DNA from: Rhodospira sp.
GTDB taxonomy: Bacteria > Pseudomonadota > Alphaproteobacteria > Rhodospirillales > Rhodospirillaceae
DNA length: 12,854 nucleotides
Assembly (NCBI GenBank): GCA_028277295.1
Contig: JANQGN010000388.1
Coordinates: 1-12,854 of the forward strand
Reading direction: 5' to 3'
Part shown: one piece after another, positions 7,037 through 12,854 of the stretch
Position numbering within the stretch: position 1 is the stretch's first letter
Layout: every line of letters starts with the position of its first letter
Translations under genes and position numbers: made by a program
Notes under the pieces: model-generated
Databases searched by the model: none
What the model saw: only the letters and a program-made list of their open reading frames with translations
What the model was told of the DNA's origin: nothing

Positions 7037-8000
7037 GAGTCTGTCCGGAGAGTTTACGAACTTTTACAGAGCCTTCTGACCATGAGCCGGATGGAGGCGA
7101 GCCTGAGGAAGGCGAGGGCACTGGCGTTGAGGCACTCCCAGTCCTTGGCGAGGCGTCGGCAGCGTCCGAGCCAAGCAAACGTTCGTTCCACCACCCACCA
7201 CCTGGGAAGAACGACGAAGCCCTTGGCTTGATCGGAGCGTTTGACGATCTCCACGTTCACCGTGGCGATGGCCTTTTTCAAGCCCGCCTGGAATTTCTCG
7301 CCTTGGTATCCGCCATCGGCAAAAAGCTTCAAGAGGAAAGGAAAGAGTCCGAACAGGGTTGCCATGACCATCACGCCGCCGTCACGGTCCTGTATGTCGG
7401 CGGAGTGGACGAGGGCATGCATCAGCAAGCCCTGGGTATCGACGAGAATATGCCTCTTCTTGCCCTTGATCTTCTTTCCCGCATCGTAGCCATGCAGGTC
7501 GATGCGGCGCCCCCTTTTTCCGCGCCTTTCACGCTCTGGCTGTCTATAACCGCCGCCGTCGGCGAGGCGTCACGCCCCGCCAGGTCTCGGCACTGGACGT
7601 AGAGAGCATGATGCACGCGGTCGAGCGTCCGGTCCCACGTCCACAGGCTGAAGTAGTCGTAAACCGTTGATCGAGGCGGAAAATCCTTCGGGATCGCCCG
7701 CCACTGGCAGCCCGTGGACAGCACGTACATCAGCCCGTTGACCACCGCGCGCAGGTCCACCCGCCGCTGGCCGCCCCCCGGCTTGCCCGGCGGGATCAGC
7801 GGCTCAATCAGCGACCATTCCTCGTCGGTCAGATCGCTCGGATAACGAAGATGATCCCGGTTGTATCGGGCGCGGTTCTCGTCCGTCCACATCGCCTCCT
7901 CCCTGGCAACTCATATCCGCCAGGGAATCACGCTATGACCTAGCCATCAAGACAGTTCGGCAACAGGTTGTACCGACTCATGAACCTTTCGGACAGACAC
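7037..8000 (-). mobile_element. Apparently complete IS5-family insertion sequence (964 bp)
   Basis: The ends are GAGTCTGTCCGGAGAGTT at 7037 and, inverted, GTGTCTGTCCGAAAGGTT at 8000, about 17 of 23 positions matching. The element is flanked by the direct repeat TCA (7034-7036 and 8001-8003), the 3-bp TNA-type target duplication known for IS1031/IS427-like members of the IS5 family. It carries a two-frame transposase on the minus strand with an intact-looking catalytic triad. Matching target repeats and an undamaged gene suggest this is the most recent insertion of the cluster. Confidence 0.85.
7054..7892 (-). CDS. IS5-family transposase, two frames joined by a -1 shift
   Basis: The upstream frame starts at 7892 behind a GGAGG site and encodes RYPSDLTDEEW, STGCQWRAIPKD and VIDSQSVKGA, with the first catalytic Asp at residue 117. 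It would end at 7422 after unrelated residues. The downstream frame, ending at 7054, carries DIQDRDG, FADGGYQG (second Asp) and VERTFAW (Glu). A -1 slip within AAAAAGGGGG (7510-7519, minus strand) joins KGAEKGG to RRIDLHGYDAGKK and restores a typical IS5 transposase of about 279 residues. Frameshift expression is known in the IS427-like subgroup, so this is probably programmed rather than a mutation, though a sequencing slip in the homopolymers cannot be excluded. The separate downstream ATG at 7428 is unlikely to be used independently. Confidence 0.82.
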
Positions 8001-8003
8001 TCA

Positions 8004-8041
8004 GAGCCAACCCACCTGTCCAGAGTCTTGGGGCCAGTTCA
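8004..8041 (-). mobile_element. Left terminal fragment of the IS3-family element
   Basis: Read leftward from 8041 this starts TGAACTGGCCCC and continues to CTGGACAGGTGGG, the inverted partner of the IS3 end at 6564. Only 38 bases remain before the TCA repeat that flanks the IS5 insertion. The bases outside the two IS3 ends (CAG at 6561-6563, GCT at 8042-8044) do not form a direct repeat, so the original target duplication has been lost. Confidence 0.7.
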
Positions 8042-8058
8042 GCTTTCCGGACAGACAC
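8042..8058. repeat. Lone IS5-type terminal repeat
   Basis: GCTTTCCGGACAGACAC is the exact inverted complement of the first 17 bases of the MITE-like element at 6935. It abuts the IS3 end with no spacer, and no partner end lies to its right. It is probably the remnant of another copy that the IS3 element had entered or that recombination removed. Confidence 0.6.
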
Positions 8059-8156
8059 TACGGCGGTCGCCGAAAAGGATGGCGACTGTCGGTGTCGGGA
8101 CACTCAAGCGAAATGGGCGAGCCAGGACCGGCGCCGTCCGCTATCCAAGTGACCGG

Positions 8157-8675
8157 TCAGAACGGAATATCATCTTCTGGGTCCCCCTGTCCCGCGCCGC
8201 CGCCGGGACCACCGTATCCTGAATCCCAGCCGCCGCCCCCTTGCCCGCCGCGACCGCCGCCGGCGTCGTATCCCCCATCGGCGCCGCCATTGCCGAACCC
8301 GCCGCCCTGGCCGCCACCGCCGGCCCCCCGGCTATCCAGCATGGTCATCTCTGCCCCTGGACCCTGCAACACGACCTCGGTGGTGTAGCGGTCGTTGCCG
8401 CTCTGGTCCTGCCACTTCCGGGTCTGGAGCGCACCGCAGAGATACACCTTGGAGCCCTTGCGCAAGTAGCGCTCGGCGATGTCCGCCAGGGGACCGAAGA
8501 TGGCCACGCTGTGCCACTCGGTGCGCTCGCGCCGTTCCCCACTCTGGCGGTCCTTCCAGGTGTCCGTGGTGGCCACGCGCAGATTGGCGACCTTGCCGCC
8601 ATTCTGGAAGGTCCGGCATTCGGGATCGCGCCCCAGGTTGCCGATCAGAATGACCTTGTTGACGCTGCCAGCCAT
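8157..8675 (-). CDS. ssb: Single-stranded DNA-binding protein SSB
   Basis: SSB coats single-stranded DNA during replication, recombination and repair and recruits partners through its acidic tail. The protein has 172 residues. An OB-fold spans residues 1 to about 112 (VNKVILIGNLGRDPE near the start, W40, W54 and F60 at the usual DNA-stacking positions, YLRKGSKVYLCG). A Gly-rich flexible linker with some Gln, Asp and Tyr covers about 117-160, and the tail DPEDDIPF is the conserved partner-binding tip. The ATG at 8675 has GGGAG about 8 bases upstream and gives the family-typical MAGSVNKV; the in-frame TTG at 8693 would add six atypical residues. The mobile-element cluster ends about 100 bases beyond its stop. 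No intrinsic terminator is clear between them. Confidence 0.96.
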   Translation of the reverse strand: MAGSVNKVILIGNLGRDPECRTFQNGGKVANLRVATTDTWKDRQSGERRERTEWHSVAIFGPLADIAERYLRKGSKVYLCGALQTRKWQDQSGNDRYTTEVVLQGPGAEMTMLDSRGAGGGGQGGGFGNGGADGGYDAGGGRGGQGGGGWDSGYGGPGGGAGQGDPEDDIPF

Positions 8676-8706
8676 AAAGGACTCCCAAACCAAAAATGGT
8701 CACGCG

Positions 8707-8728
8707 CCCGCCGGGCGAGTCCGGCGGG
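8707..8728. promoter_or_regulatory. GC-rich perfect hairpin in the ssb leader
   Basis: CCCGCCGG and CCGGCGGG form perfect 8-base arms around a 6-base loop, 32 bases upstream of the ssb start. On the ssb strand the hairpin is followed about 9 bases later by ATTTTT, a spacing longer than a standard intrinsic terminator. It could act as an attenuator, an mRNA stabiliser, or the terminator of an upstream transcript. Confidence 0.35.
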
Positions 8729-8845
8729 ACCCTCGATTGGGCTCACTCTATCCGCCTGGCCACATCGGGGAAAGCCCTCGACCAAACCGGGGTTGAGCCA
8801 GGATCCATGACCGGTCGCGCATGGTTCGCTGGGGTCCGCTCTGGA

Positions 8846-8874
8846 TTGTCAAGGGGGGGTGCCTTTCCTATGCT
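8846..8874 (+). promoter_or_regulatory. Sigma70-like promoter for the substrate-binding protein gene
   Basis: TTGTCA (8846-8851) and TATGCT (8869-8874) are separated by exactly 17 bases, close to the housekeeping consensus. Transcription would begin near 8881, giving a leader of roughly 130 bases before the ATG at 9009. The leader holds a small hairpin CGCGGG-CTT-CCCGCG at 8955-8969. No open reading frame with a ribosome binding site was recognised in the leader. The rest of 8696-9008 shows no other clear feature apart from the ssb leader hairpin. Confidence 0.55.
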
Positions 8875-9008
8875 CGGCCCGCTCACCATATGGAGCAGGC
8901 CCGTGCGCGTGCCCGCCGCCTGGCGCGGCGCGCCCCATCAAGAAGGCAAGCCTTCGCGGGCTTCCCGCGACATGTGCCAACGACAATCATATCAGGGGAA
9001 ACAGCATC

Positions 9009-10238
9009 ATGACGACGCGCAGCCTGAAAACCCCCGTGCAGGTCGCCAGCCTGGCCACCGCCACGGCCATCGCTCTGGCCCTGGCGGCCCCCGTGGCGGC
9101 CCAGGCCCTGGAGGTGAAGATCGGCGCCATCGTGCCGATGACCGGTGACCTGCAGGCCTACGGCGAAACCACCCTCAATGGCGTGCGCCTGGCGGAAAAG
9201 GAAATCAACGCCGCTGGCGGCAGCGTCTCGGTCGTCGTCGGTGACACCCAGACCGCGCCTCAGTCTGGCGTGGACGCGGCGCAGAAGCTTGTGTCGGTGG
9301 AAAAGGTCAGCGGCATGGTGGGCGCCCTGTCCTCGGGCGTGACCATCCCCATCGCTCAGTCGGTATCCGCCGTGGTGGGCGTGCCGCAGATTTCCGGCGC
9401 CTCCACGTCCCCGGTGATCACCACCCTTGAGGACAATGACTTCCTGTTCCGTACCGTGCCCTCGGACGCTGGCCAGGGTGTGGCGTTGGCGCAGGTGACC
9501 AAGGAACGCGGCATCGACACCGCCGCGATCATGTACGTCAACAACGACTACGGTAAGGGCCTGGCCGATTCCTTCCAGGCGGCCTTCGAAGCCATGGGCG
9601 GCTCCATCACCCAGTCGGTGGGTTTCGAGAAGAACCTGGCGTCCTATCGCGGCGAGTTGAAGAACGCCGCCGACGGCGACGCCGAGCATCTGGTGTTGAT
9701 CGCCTATCCGGAAAGCGGCCAGACCATCCTGCGGCAGTCGCTGGAAGGCGGTGTGTTCAGCAAGTTCATCTTCACCGATGGCCTGAAGGCCGCCAACCTG
9801 GTCGAGGATCTCGGCGCCGAGTTCCTCAATGGCACCTTTGGCACCACCGCCAAGGCGCTGGAGACGGAGGGCAGCAAGCACTTCCATGACGCGTGGGTGG
9901 CCGAATACGGCGCCATGTCGGAAAAACCGTACCATGACACCGCCTACGATGCCGTCTACCTGCTGACGCTGGCCGCGCTGAAGGCTGGTTCCAGCGATCC
10001 GGTGGCGGTGCGCGACGCGTTGCGGGACGTCGCCAGTCCGCCGGGCGAAAAGGTCGGCCCGGGTGAGTTCGCCAAGGCCATGGAGCTACTGGCCGCCGGC
10101 ACCGACATCGATTACGAAGGCGCCGCCGGATCGCAGAACTTCGATACCCACGGCGACGTGGCCGGCACCTTCGAACTGTGGGAAATCCAGGACGGTCAGT
10201 TCGTCACGCTCAAGGTGTTCGAGCCCGCGGCGATGTAA
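9009..10238 (+). CDS. Branched-chain amino acid-type ABC transporter substrate-binding protein
   Basis: A 409-residue periplasmic protein of the LivJ/LivK type, a type 1 periplasmic-binding fold that captures amino acids or related solutes for an ABC permease. A Sec signal peptide ends AAPVAAQA, with cleavage expected after A33. The mature protein starts LEVKIGAIVPMTGDLQAYGE; NGVRLAEKEINAAGG, the ALSSGVTIPIAQ and SGASTSPVITT blocks around the ligand site, and YVNNDYGKGL all fit the family. The exact ligand cannot be read from the sequence. The ATG at 9009 follows AGGGGAAA about 11 bases upstream; an earlier in-frame ATG at 8859 would put 50 residues in front of the signal peptide and lies before the predicted transcription start. 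No livHMGF permease or ATPase genes adjoin it, so it must use components encoded elsewhere. Confidence 0.9.
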   Translation: MTTRSLKTPVQVASLATATAIALALAAPVAAQALEVKIGAIVPMTGDLQAYGETTLNGVRLAEKEINAAGGSVSVVVGDTQTAPQSGVDAAQKLVSVEKVSGMVGALSSGVTIPIAQSVSAVVGVPQISGASTSPVITTLEDNDFLFRTVPSDAGQGVALAQVTKERGIDTAAIMYVNNDYGKGLADSFQAAFEAMGGSITQSVGFEKNLASYRGELKNAADGDAEHLVLIAYPESGQTILRQSLEGGVFSKFIFTDGLKAANLVEDLGAEFLNGTFGTTAKALETEGSKHFHDAWVAEYGAMSEKPYHDTAYDAVYLLTLAALKAGSSDPVAVRDALRDVASPPGEKVGPGEFAKAMELLAAGTDIDYEGAAGSQNFDTHGDVAGTFELWEIQDGQFVTLKVFEPAAM

Positions 10239-10271
10239 CCGCCTTGTCTGTAGAGAACCGGCAATATGGGC

Positions 10272-10304
10272 GGCGCGCCGGACCCTTTATTGGTCCGGCG
10301 CGCC
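10272..10304. terminator. Strong GC-rich hairpin, likely bidirectional terminator
   Basis: GGCGCGCCGGACC and GGTCCGGCGCGCC form perfect 13-base arms around CTTTATT. It lies between two convergent genes (stops at 10238 and 10378). The T-run after it is only TT, so it is atypical for an intrinsic terminator, but the stem is very stable and could stop or protect both transcripts. Confidence 0.65.
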
Positions 10305-10305
10305 T

Positions 10306-10345
10306 TAGGGCAAATCCCGAGCGATCCGGAACGGATCGCCCTGGG
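10306..10345 (+). repeat. Partial copy R3 of the dispersed repeat
   Basis: TAGGGCAAATCCCGA leads into the 8-3-8 stem-loop GCGATCCG-GAA-CGGATCGC (10321-10339) and then CCTGGGCG. This is the first module only; the GATTTGCTT linker and second hairpin are absent. It abuts the convergent-gene hairpin at 10304. Compared with R1 and R2, one base pair of the stem is changed from T-A to C-G on both sides. Confidence 0.7.
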
Positions 10346-10377
10346 CGTCTCCGGCCAACTCACCTGCACCGATGGCT

Positions 10378-10977
10378 TTACTGGCTGGCCATCTCGGGCA
10401 GGGCCGCCTCGATCGCCTTGACCAGTTTGCCCGACTCCGGTCCGGTCATGGACGAGAACCAGTCCAGCAGGTGGCCGTCCGGGCCGACAAGATACTTGTG
10501 GAAGTTCCACTTGGGGGAGCCGACAAAGCCGACCTGTTGCTGAGCCCACGCGTAAAATGGATGGGCTGCGGCCCCGACGACACGAACCTTGGATGTCATC
10601 GGGAACGTGATGTTGAACTTTACGGAGCAGAACTGCTTGATCCGGTCTTCCGTGTTCGGTTCCTGGCTCCCGAAGTCATTGGAAGGCACGCCCAGGACCA
10701 CCAGGCCCCGGTCCCGATACCGCTCCCAAACCGCCTGAAGCCCGCCGTATTGCGGCGTGAAGCCGCAGAAGGAGGCGGTGTTGACGATCAGCACCACCTT
10801 GCCGGCGAACTGGCTGAGGGGCAGGTCCTCGCCGTCGATGCTGGTGAACTGGAAGTCGTGGGCGCTTGGCGTCGGCGCGGCGTCGGCACGGTTCGGCTCG
10901 GCCACGCTCAGACCGGCGGCGGCGACGGCGGCCGAGGCCAGGCCACCAAGACGACGGGTGAAAGACGGCGGGGACAT
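10378..10977 (-). CDS. Exported glutathione peroxidase-family protein
   Basis: Reduces hydrogen peroxide or organic peroxides using a thiol donor. The protein has 199 residues. An N-terminal stretch with RR at 8-9, a hydrophobic AAVAAAGL segment and an Ala-rich end near residue 34 looks like a Sec or possibly Tat signal, placing it in the periplasm. The catalytic tetrad is present: C71 in NTASFCGFTPQY, Q105 in GSQEP, and W157-N158 in WNFHKYL. C117 in FCSVKFNITFP sits where the resolving Cys of thioredoxin-dependent members is found, so the physiological donor may be a thioredoxin-like protein rather than glutathione. The usual FPCNQFGGQEP block reads VPSNDFGSQEP, without its central Cys. A GGAGGAA site precedes the ATG at 10977. 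The gene follows smpB on the same strand after 135 bases. Confidence 0.92.
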   Translation of the reverse strand: MSPPSFTRRLGGLASAAVAAAGLSVAEPNRADAAPTPSAHDFQFTSIDGEDLPLSQFAGKVVLIVNTASFCGFTPQYGGLQAVWERYRDRGLVVLGVPSNDFGSQEPNTEDRIKQFCSVKFNITFPMTSKVRVVGAAAHPFYAWAQQQVGFVGSPKWNFHKYLVGPDGHLLDWFSSMTGPESGKLVKAIEAALPEMASQ

Positions 10978-11112
10978 GGGGCGGTTCCTCCCTGGCGGCG
11001 ACCAGGGCCGTGGAAGAACGGTCCGGTCGATCTCGGTCGCCGAAGATACGCGCCCCGGCCCAAAGCGGATCAGTGACGCCCGTCGGCCGGCCCAGCCACC
11101 CTTTGCCCTGCC

Positions 11113-11604
11113 TTACCCCTTGTCCCTGAGAATCCGCGCCTTCTGACGGTTCCAGTCGCGCTGCTTGAGGGTTTCGCGCTTGTCCACCGTCTTCTTGCCC
11201 TTGGCCAGGCCGATCTGCACCTTGGCGATCCCCCGGCTGTTGAAGTATAGCGACAACGGCACCAGGGTCATGCCCTCGCGGCTGACCGCGCCCAGAAGGC
11301 GCCGGACCTCGCGCTTGTGCATCAGCAGCTTTCGCGGCCGTCGGGTCTCGTGATTGAAGTGGCGGGCGTTGCCGTACTCCGGGATATGGCAGTTGAACAG
11401 GAACAGTTCGTCCTGCTTGCCACCCGCATAGGAGTCGCTGATGTTGGCGCGACCCTGACGCAGGGATTTCACCTCGGTCCCATGCAACACGATGCCGGCC
11501 TCGAAGGTCTCGGCGATGGCGTACTCGTGCCGGGCCCGCCGGTTCTCGGCGACCCGGCCCGTGGCGATCATGCCCGATCCCCGCGCTGTCTTGTCCTTGC
11601 TCAT
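11113..11604 (-). CDS. smpB: SmpB, tmRNA-binding trans-translation protein
   Basis: SmpB binds tmRNA and delivers it to stalled ribosomes so that the incomplete product is tagged and released. The protein has 163 residues. Conserved blocks are VAENRRARHEY, ETFEAGIVLHGTEVKSLRQG, NISDSYA, FLFNCHIPEY, RRPRKLLMHKREV and VPLSLYFN. The basic C-terminal tail KGKKTVDKRETLKQRDWNR enters the decoding site. The start at 11604 (MSKDKTARG) has a poor ribosome binding site; an in-frame ATG at 11571 is the alternative. Open frame further upstream, through the repeat to 11892, lacks SmpB character and overlaps dapA. The gene lies 191 bases downstream of dapA on the same strand, an order common in alphaproteobacteria, with a palindromic repeat between the two. 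No tmRNA gene is seen in the window. Confidence 0.96.
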   Translation of the reverse strand: MSKDKTARGSGMIATGRVAENRRARHEYAIAETFEAGIVLHGTEVKSLRQGRANISDSYAGGKQDELFLFNCHIPEYGNARHFNHETRRPRKLLMHKREVRRLLGAVSREGMTLVPLSLYFNSRGIAKVQIGLAKGKKTVDKRETLKQRDWNRQKARILRDKG

Positions 11605-11693
11605 GATCGCGCTGATATAGGCCGCCCGGAGGGCCACGCGCAAGACATCGTCTCGGCGTCGCCCCCCGCCAGGCCCGCGCCGCCGTTGGGGGC

Positions 11694-11799
11694 TAGAGCA
11701 AATCCCGAGCGATCTGGCACAGATCGCGACGAAGATTTGCTTGAAAAACAAATTGTTAGAGCATGCTGGGCGATTCAGAAATCGCGCAACATGCTCTAA
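11694..11799 (+). repeat. Dispersed 105-bp modular palindromic repeat, copy R2 (best preserved)
   Basis: The order is TAGAGCAAATCCC, the stem-loop GCGATCTG-GCA-CAGATCGC (11709-11727), GATTTGCTTGAAAAACAAAT, then a 44-base near-perfect palindrome (11756-11799) with outer arms TTAGAGCATG/CATGCTCTAA and inner arms GCGATT/AATCGC. It is about 95 percent identical to copy R1 in the opposite orientation. It fills half of the dapA-smpB gap, and its right edge overlaps the dapA stop codon (TAG, complement of 11796-11798). Transcribed from dapA, the palindrome would fold at once after the stop. It may be a REP/MITE-like element or an RNA processing site. Confidence 0.88.
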
Positions 11800-12674
11800 C
11801 CCAGCACCCCAACCCGCCGCATGGCCGCCTCGACCGCCGCCTTGGCGGACTCGGTCACCGGAACCAGCGGCAGGCGGGTCGTCGGCGCGCACTTGCCCAG
11901 CAGCGACAGGGCGTGCTTCACCGGCCCAGGGCTGGTCTCGACGAACAGCGCCTGGTGCAGGGGCATCAACCGGTCACGCAAAGCGGTGAAGGTGGCCATG
12001 TCACCGGCCCGCCAGGCCGCGTGCAACTGAGCGCACAGCGCCGGCGCCACGTTGGAGGTCACCGAAATGCAACCATGCCCGCCCTGGGCCAGGAAAGCGG
12101 CGATGGTGGCGTCCTCGCCCGACAGCAGGCAGAAGTCCGGCCCGATCTCCTGGCGCGTTGCCAGCGGCCGCGCCAGATCGTTGGTCGCGTCCTTGACGCC
12201 GACGATGTTGGGCAGTTCGGCCAGGCGCGCCATGGTTTCCACCGACATGTCCACCACGGAACGCCCGGGAATGTTGTAGATGATGATGGGGATATCGGCC
12301 GCGTCATGGATGGCCCCGTAGTGCTGGTACAGGCCCTCCTGCGTGGGCTTGTTGTAGTAGGGTGTGACCACCAGCACGGCATCGGCCCCGGCCTTCCTGG
12401 CATGACGGGTGAAATCGATGGCCTCGTGGGTGGCGTTCGATCCGGCCCCGGCGATCACCGGCACGCGGCCAGCGGCGGCGTCCACGCACAACTCCACCAC
12501 CCGCTTGTGCTCGTCGTGGCTCAGGGTCGGGGATTCCCCCGTGGTGCCGACAGGGATCACGCCGTTGGTGCCCTCTTTGATCTGCCAATCCACGTACGCC
12601 TGGAATGCGGCGGCGTCCACCGATCCATCGGCGGCGAACGGTGTGACGAGGGCGGTCAGAGAGCCCTGGAACAT
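11796..12674 (-). CDS. dapA: 4-hydroxy-tetrahydrodipicolinate synthase (DHDPS)
   Basis: Condenses pyruvate with aspartate semialdehyde, the first committed step to diaminopimelate and lysine, in the cytoplasm. The protein has 292 residues, the same length class as the E. coli enzyme, and key residues fall at the same numbers: T44-T45 in VGTTGES, Y107 in TPYYNKP, Y133 and R138 in YNIPGR, and the Schiff-base lysine K161 in GVKDAT. A good AAGGAG site lies about 11 bases before the ATG at 12674. The last codons VGVLG run into a TAG that belongs to repeat R2, so the repeat sets the C-terminus. smpB follows on the same strand. The promoter should lie in 12675-12854, but no convincing -10/-35 pair was resolved there. 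The N-terminal MFQGSLTALVTPF is family-typical. Confidence 0.97.
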   Translation of the reverse strand: MFQGSLTALVTPFAADGSVDAAAFQAYVDWQIKEGTNGVIPVGTTGESPTLSHDEHKRVVELCVDAAAGRVPVIAGAGSNATHEAIDFTRHARKAGADAVLVVTPYYNKPTQEGLYQHYGAIHDAADIPIIIYNIPGRSVVDMSVETMARLAELPNIVGVKDATNDLARPLATRQEIGPDFCLLSGEDATIAAFLAQGGHGCISVTSNVAPALCAQLHAAWRAGDMATFTALRDRLMPLHQALFVETSPGPVKHALSLLGKCAPTTRLPLVPVTESAKAAVEAAMRRVGVLG

Positions 12675-12854
12675 GGCGGATCATCTCCTTGGAACAACAC
12701 GACGAAAACGGTACTCGCCGCGGCCGGAGGGCAGTGCGGGCACGGCGCTATGGGAGGCGTCCCGCCACGAGGCGAGGCGGCGCGGGACATGGCGTGAGGC
12801 TCTTGTTCGCGCCCCCGTGACGGGACGAAACCTTTGTAGCACAGCGAGTCGGCG

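Noticed and set aside
8859..9008. 50-residue N-terminal extension of the substrate-binding protein
   Set aside because: It would precede the predicted transcription start and bury the signal peptide; the ATG at 9009 gives a normal export signal.
8883..9935. Long open frame (350 codons) opposite the substrate-binding protein gene
   Set aside because: His/Gly/Arg-rich antisense shadow with no recognisable domain; the plus strand encodes a complete family protein with a signal peptide.
11605..11892. 96-residue N-terminal extension of SmpB
   Set aside because: It runs through the repeat and overlaps dapA, and SmpB homology begins only after 11604.
12759..12786. Inverted repeat GTCCCGC/GCGGGAC upstream of dapA
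   Set aside because: Seven-base GC-rich arms with a 14-base spacer are expected by chance in such GC-rich sequence; no promoter element aligns with it.
11763..12797. Long open frame (344 codons) opposite dapA
   Set aside because: Antisense shadow of dapA; its composition is typical of a reverse frame, and DapA catalytic residues are all present on the other strand.
1..12854. CRISPR array, tRNA, rRNA or tmRNA genes
   Set aside because: No regularly spaced direct repeats, cloverleaf with conserved loop bases, or rRNA/tmRNA sequence was recognised on either strand.

Overview
This window looks like chromosomal DNA from a high-GC alphaproteobacterium, probably in the Rhodospirillales. The evidence is the GC-rich codon use, the dapA-smpB order, the alphaproteobacterial form of uracil-DNA glycosylase, and a soluble double-PAS chemoreceptor of a type common in Azospirillum-like bacteria. 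The species is not identified.

Layout. 1-1583: the end of hslU (protease ATPase, start outside the window) and a small YqcC-family gene. 1604-2542: a family 4-like uracil-DNA glycosylase gene on the minus strand, divergent from an exported probable outer-membrane beta-barrel gene (2662-3549); a perfect 19-bp palindrome lies between them. 3550-4185: an IS1380-type transposase relic followed by two tandem copies of a modular palindromic repeat. 4186-5715: a cytoplasmic methyl-accepting chemotaxis protein with two tandem PAS domains. 5758-6268: an AT-rich stretch without a convincing gene. 6269-8058: an insertion-sequence graveyard holding an IS701-type pseudogene, a split IS3-type element, a 99-bp MITE-like element, an apparently complete 964-bp IS5-family element with a 3-bp target duplication, and a lone terminal repeat. 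8157-8675: ssb. 9009-10238: an orphan branched-chain amino acid-type substrate-binding protein with a clear sigma70-like promoter and a GC-rich hairpin after it. 10378-10977: an exported glutathione peroxidase. 11113-12674: dapA and smpB, separated by another full copy of the repeat.

The genes are mostly housekeeping: protein quality control (HslU, SmpB), DNA repair and replication (UDG, SSB), lysine and cell-wall precursor synthesis (DapA), peroxide defence, solute capture and taxis. I see no defence system, biosynthetic cluster or CRISPR array.

The most interesting signal is non-coding. A modular repeat family of about 105 bp occurs in two nearly identical copies 7.7 kb apart, plus two partial or divergent copies. 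It contains an 8-3-8 stem-loop whose sequence differs between copies by a paired (compensatory) change, and the copies lie just 3' of genes. In dapA the repeat supplies the stop codon. The insertion-sequence region also preserves a readable history of insertion and deletion.
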